NCBI GenBank assembly: GCA_037128595.1
Contig: JBAXWB010000011.1
Span: forward strand, 81,714-131,939
Length of the DNA: 50,226 bases
From: a bacterium
GTDB taxonomy: Bacteria > Verrucomicrobiota > Kiritimatiellia > CAIKKV01 > CAITUY01
Direction of reading: 5' to 3'
Part shown: piece after piece, positions 48,246 through 50,226 of the stretch
Numbering within the stretch: the stretch's first letter is position 1
Layout of the letters: each line of letters begins with the position of its first letter
Made by a program: the position numbers and the translations under genes
Notes under the pieces: model-generated
What the model was told of the DNA's origin: nothing
The model's input: only the letters and a program-made list of their open reading frames with translations
Database searches by the model: none

Positions 48246-49481
48246 TCATGCGCTGAACTCGTCACGCCCGAGCTGAACCCAGCGCGCAAATCGCTGGGGC
48301 TCATTTTCAACCGTGTGGGTATCCTTCAGAATCATGGCCGTATTCAGGGCACCGGCATGCTGGAGCGTTTCCCGGAACTCAAGGCGGATTTCAGCCTCAT
48401 TGAAACCCATGCAGACCGGCGTTGGCTTGGGTTTACGGCAATAGACGTACTTGCGGCCAAACATTTCGGCACAACGGGCCTGATCGCTCCAGGGGGCCAC
48501 GGAGAGGCAGCGCAGATTCGGGATTTGACTGACATATTTCCAGCGTCCTTCGCTGGCTTCGCAACACCCATAGTAATTGAGCCCGAAGCGCTCCAACAGG
48601 GGAAACTGGTAGGGAAAGATATATTCCCCAAACATATCAGGGGCGACCCCGACGGTTTCCTGGGATTCCCCAAACCCCCAGAGATGGTTGAGCTGAACCC
48701 GACCGCTAACCGGTGCCTCAAGTGAAGGCAGTTGGCGGGTGTAGCCAAGGCCACCGCTCCCAATGCCGATTCCCCCATTATTGTAACCCAGTAGCCCTTC
48801 CTGCTCGAAAAAGGTGATAAAATTCAGCATATCCGATGAAAGAAATTTCATCAACCGATGAAGCCCCTCCGGATGGTCATACATGGCAAACATGAAGTTT
48901 TCGAGCCCAAGCAATTTGATTGCAGTCCACGTCAACCCGCAGGTCCACCAGAAGGCGGGCTGTGTCCGAACGATCAAAAGATCACCCAGTGTATTCTCGG
49001 CAAGTTCAACGCTTCGCGAGGCAGCCGCGCGATCGACGGTAATGGCCCGGAAATGGAGCTTGTCCAGATCGCTATCCAGGTTCTGCAGCACGGGCTCGTC
49101 GTGATAGGCACCACCCTGCTGGTCACTGAGGGTCTGCTGGAAAGGAATACCGAAATCACTGGCCGACACCGGACACCCCACGGTGAATACGGGATCGAAG
49201 GCCGCGTCATCCCGGATCACATCGTGTTGATAGAGGGTCTGGCGCAGCGAAAATTCCCAATGGCGGGCCTGTTCGCTCTCACATTCGACCGGTAACGTTG
49301 CGGCAATTTCCCTCCATGAGCCCTCCGGCGAAACCAGAAGCAAGGGAGGCCCCTCATGGTTGAGGTCGTTCAGGGCCGTCCAGCGCCGCTTGAGCTCGAG
49401 ATTTTCCGGGGAATCGGCAATCTGGCGACAGCGTGCGGCCAAACTGCGGAGAATGTTAATATCATGTTGAGTAAAATCCAT
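48246..49481 (-). CDS. URO-D superfamily protein, divergent (copy 3)
   Basis: 411 aa from the second of two ATG codons (49481), which gives GGAGG a 6-base spacing. The TIM-barrel URO-D pattern is divergent: AITVDRAAASRSVELAENTL, FMFAMYDHPEGLHRLMKFLS, GFGESQETVGVAPDMFGEYI, and GLNYYGCCEASEGRWKYVSQ, where the last corresponds in position to the HSCG zinc site. LEFRETLQHAGALNTAMILK-type C terminus. It is longer than copies 1 and 2 and belongs to a separate subfamily common in bacteria degrading plant or host glycans; substrate unknown. It is divergent from an AraC-type regulator gene. Confidence 0.75.
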   Translation of the reverse strand: MDFTQHDINILRSLAARCRQIADSPENLELKRRWTALNDLNHEGPPLLLVSPEGSWREIAATLPVECESEQARHWEFSLRQTLYQHDVIRDDAAFDPVFTVGCPVSASDFGIPFQQTLSDQQGGAYHDEPVLQNLDSDLDKLHFRAITVDRAAASRSVELAENTLGDLLIVRTQPAFWWTCGLTWTAIKLLGLENFMFAMYDHPEGLHRLMKFLSSDMLNFITFFEQEGLLGYNNGGIGIGSGGLGYTRQLPSLEAPVSGRVQLNHLWGFGESQETVGVAPDMFGEYIFPYQFPLLERFGLNYYGCCEASEGRWKYVSQIPNLRCLSVAPWSDQARCAEMFGRKYVYCRKPKPTPVCMGFNEAEIRLEFRETLQHAGALNTAMILKDTHTVENEPQRFARWVQLGRDEFSA

Positions 49482-49599
49482 CATCTGCCTCCGTCATATC
49501 AAAATTTAAGCAACACCTCCGCTTGTGACTGATTCACATAAAATCAAATCACGTACAAATATACTTCCAATAAGTACCTCTGGAGGATTATATACGTTT

Positions 49600-50211
49600 A
49601 TGAAACATGAAGTATCACTGAATCGTGATTCGAATAAACTGATGGCGTTTCCGCACGTGCAAATGCTAGGTCACAGGTTGATACGCAAAATCGACGCGGG
49701 GACATTACCGCGCCACGTGAATCCGGGCATCGAAATCTGCTACATCCACAAAGGCCGCTTTAACTGGAGCGTTGAAGAAAATCCGGTCTGTGCGCTACCA
49801 GGGACCACCACCCTCACCTTACCTTGGCAGCAGCATGGCGGAACACGCGAGGTGATGGATATCGGGGAGCTTTCATGGATTATTCTCCGACCGGATCGGT
49901 TTGATCGTTCCGGGAAACTCAGACTGGGAACATGGTCATCCTTGCCCTCTGCCGAACAGCACTACGTGGCCCGCCAAATTCTGGAAGCACCCTCACCTAT
50001 TGTGATTCCGAAGTATGCATCCGTATGTATTTTTTTTAAGGAGATCCTGGCAGAGGTGGAGACCCAACGTCACGGACGGATCTGGCGTGTGAACCGGCTG
50101 ATAGACGAGCTCCTTCTATCTCTGGCACGCGCGCTGGAGCGCTCAACACTGGGAACGCAGCGGGAGGCATTTAACCCGAGTTCGCCAGTTGGGCGGGTAT
50201 TGAAGTTGTAA
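49600..50211 (+). CDS. AraC-type regulator, cupin sensor part; HTH not seen
   Basis: 203 aa from the ATG at 49600 (GGAGG 13 bases upstream); a GTG at 49525 would add 25 poorly typical residues. The protein has the AraC-family sensor cupin: HVNPGIEICYIHKGRFNWSV, then VCALPGTTTLTLPWQQHGG and ELSWIILRPDRFD, and a helical linker (RIWRVNRLIDELLLSLARAL). It ends GRVLKL at a TAA (50209-50211), exactly where the helix-turn-helix domain normally begins. Either a frameshift or stop lies at 50209 or the window edge hides the continuation in another frame. Likely regulator of the divergent URO-D gene. Confidence 0.65.
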   Translation: MKHEVSLNRDSNKLMAFPHVQMLGHRLIRKIDAGTLPRHVNPGIEICYIHKGRFNWSVEENPVCALPGTTTLTLPWQQHGGTREVMDIGELSWIILRPDRFDRSGKLRLGTWSSLPSAEQHYVARQILEAPSPIVIPKYASVCIFFKEILAEVETQRHGRIWRVNRLIDELLLSLARALERSTLGTQREAFNPSSPVGRVLKL

Positions 50212-50226
50212 GTCATTGGAAATCAA

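Overview
This 50.2-kb GC-rich bacterial window fits the Planctomycetota-Verrucomicrobiota-Chlamydiota group, and within it most likely a Kiritimatiellota/Lentisphaerota-type genome. That assignment is an inference from gene content: an ECF sigma factor coupled to an anti-sigma/terpenoid-toroid protein, several methyltransferase-type URO-D proteins, a GH38 mannosidase, a solute:sodium symporter beside a secreted mutarotase, and many hairpin repeats. No rRNA and no CRISPR array is present.

Layout. 1-1888: end of a sigma factor gene and its membrane anti-sigma-like partner. 1940-5508: a peptide ABC transporter (YejE-type permease plus two ATPases) without a binding protein or second permease. 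5498-6874: pirin and a DUF985 cupin. 7034-7189: an unlisted 51-aa basic ORF behind a hairpin leader. 7241-20636: a surface-glycan block with two GT-C membrane transferases, a GT4, a beta-1,4-galactosyltransferase-like GT7, two GT2 and a nucleotidyltransferase-like protein. It is interrupted by a URO-D gene, a DNA/RNA nuclease, and a NiCo riboswitch in front of a frameshifted and truncated cation-efflux gene. 20649-21495: debris (IS66 TnpB end, zinc-ribbon ORF, galactokinase-like remnant). 21500-25375: galactose-type uptake genes (mutarotase, small membrane protein, SSS symporter, truncated MFS porter), ending at a junction with a truncated LamG protein gene (to 27037). 27178-27641: an attC-like site, short repeats and tRNA-Ala(GGC).

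27713-34796: a MurC-like ligase coupled to a cyanophycin-synthetase-type ATP-grasp protein, a divergent 643-aa protein I do not recognise, a lytic transglycosylase and a UvrD-type helicase. 34927-35360: two hairpin repeat elements. 35416-40180: a partial ebo cluster in the order eboC, eboF, eboD, eboE. 40265-43336: GH38 alpha-mannosidase. 43479-44599: wrbA overlapping a conserved 168-aa gene. 44732-46438: amtB-glnK behind a sigma-54 promoter. 46814-50211: two more URO-D-family genes, a VapBC remnant and an AraC-type regulator.

How the parts work together: the glycan block probably assembles a galactose-containing surface polymer, the gal genes import and epimerise hexose, and amtB-glnK handles ammonium under nitrogen control. 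The best candidates for little-described biology are the split CphA-like pair with its divergent 643-aa partner, the reduced ebo cluster, and the GT7 gene in a bacterial glycan locus. The number of gene fragments and junctions near 11600, 12706, 20650-21495, 25370 and 48000 marks these as sites of past rearrangement, or, for 25370, possibly an assembly join.
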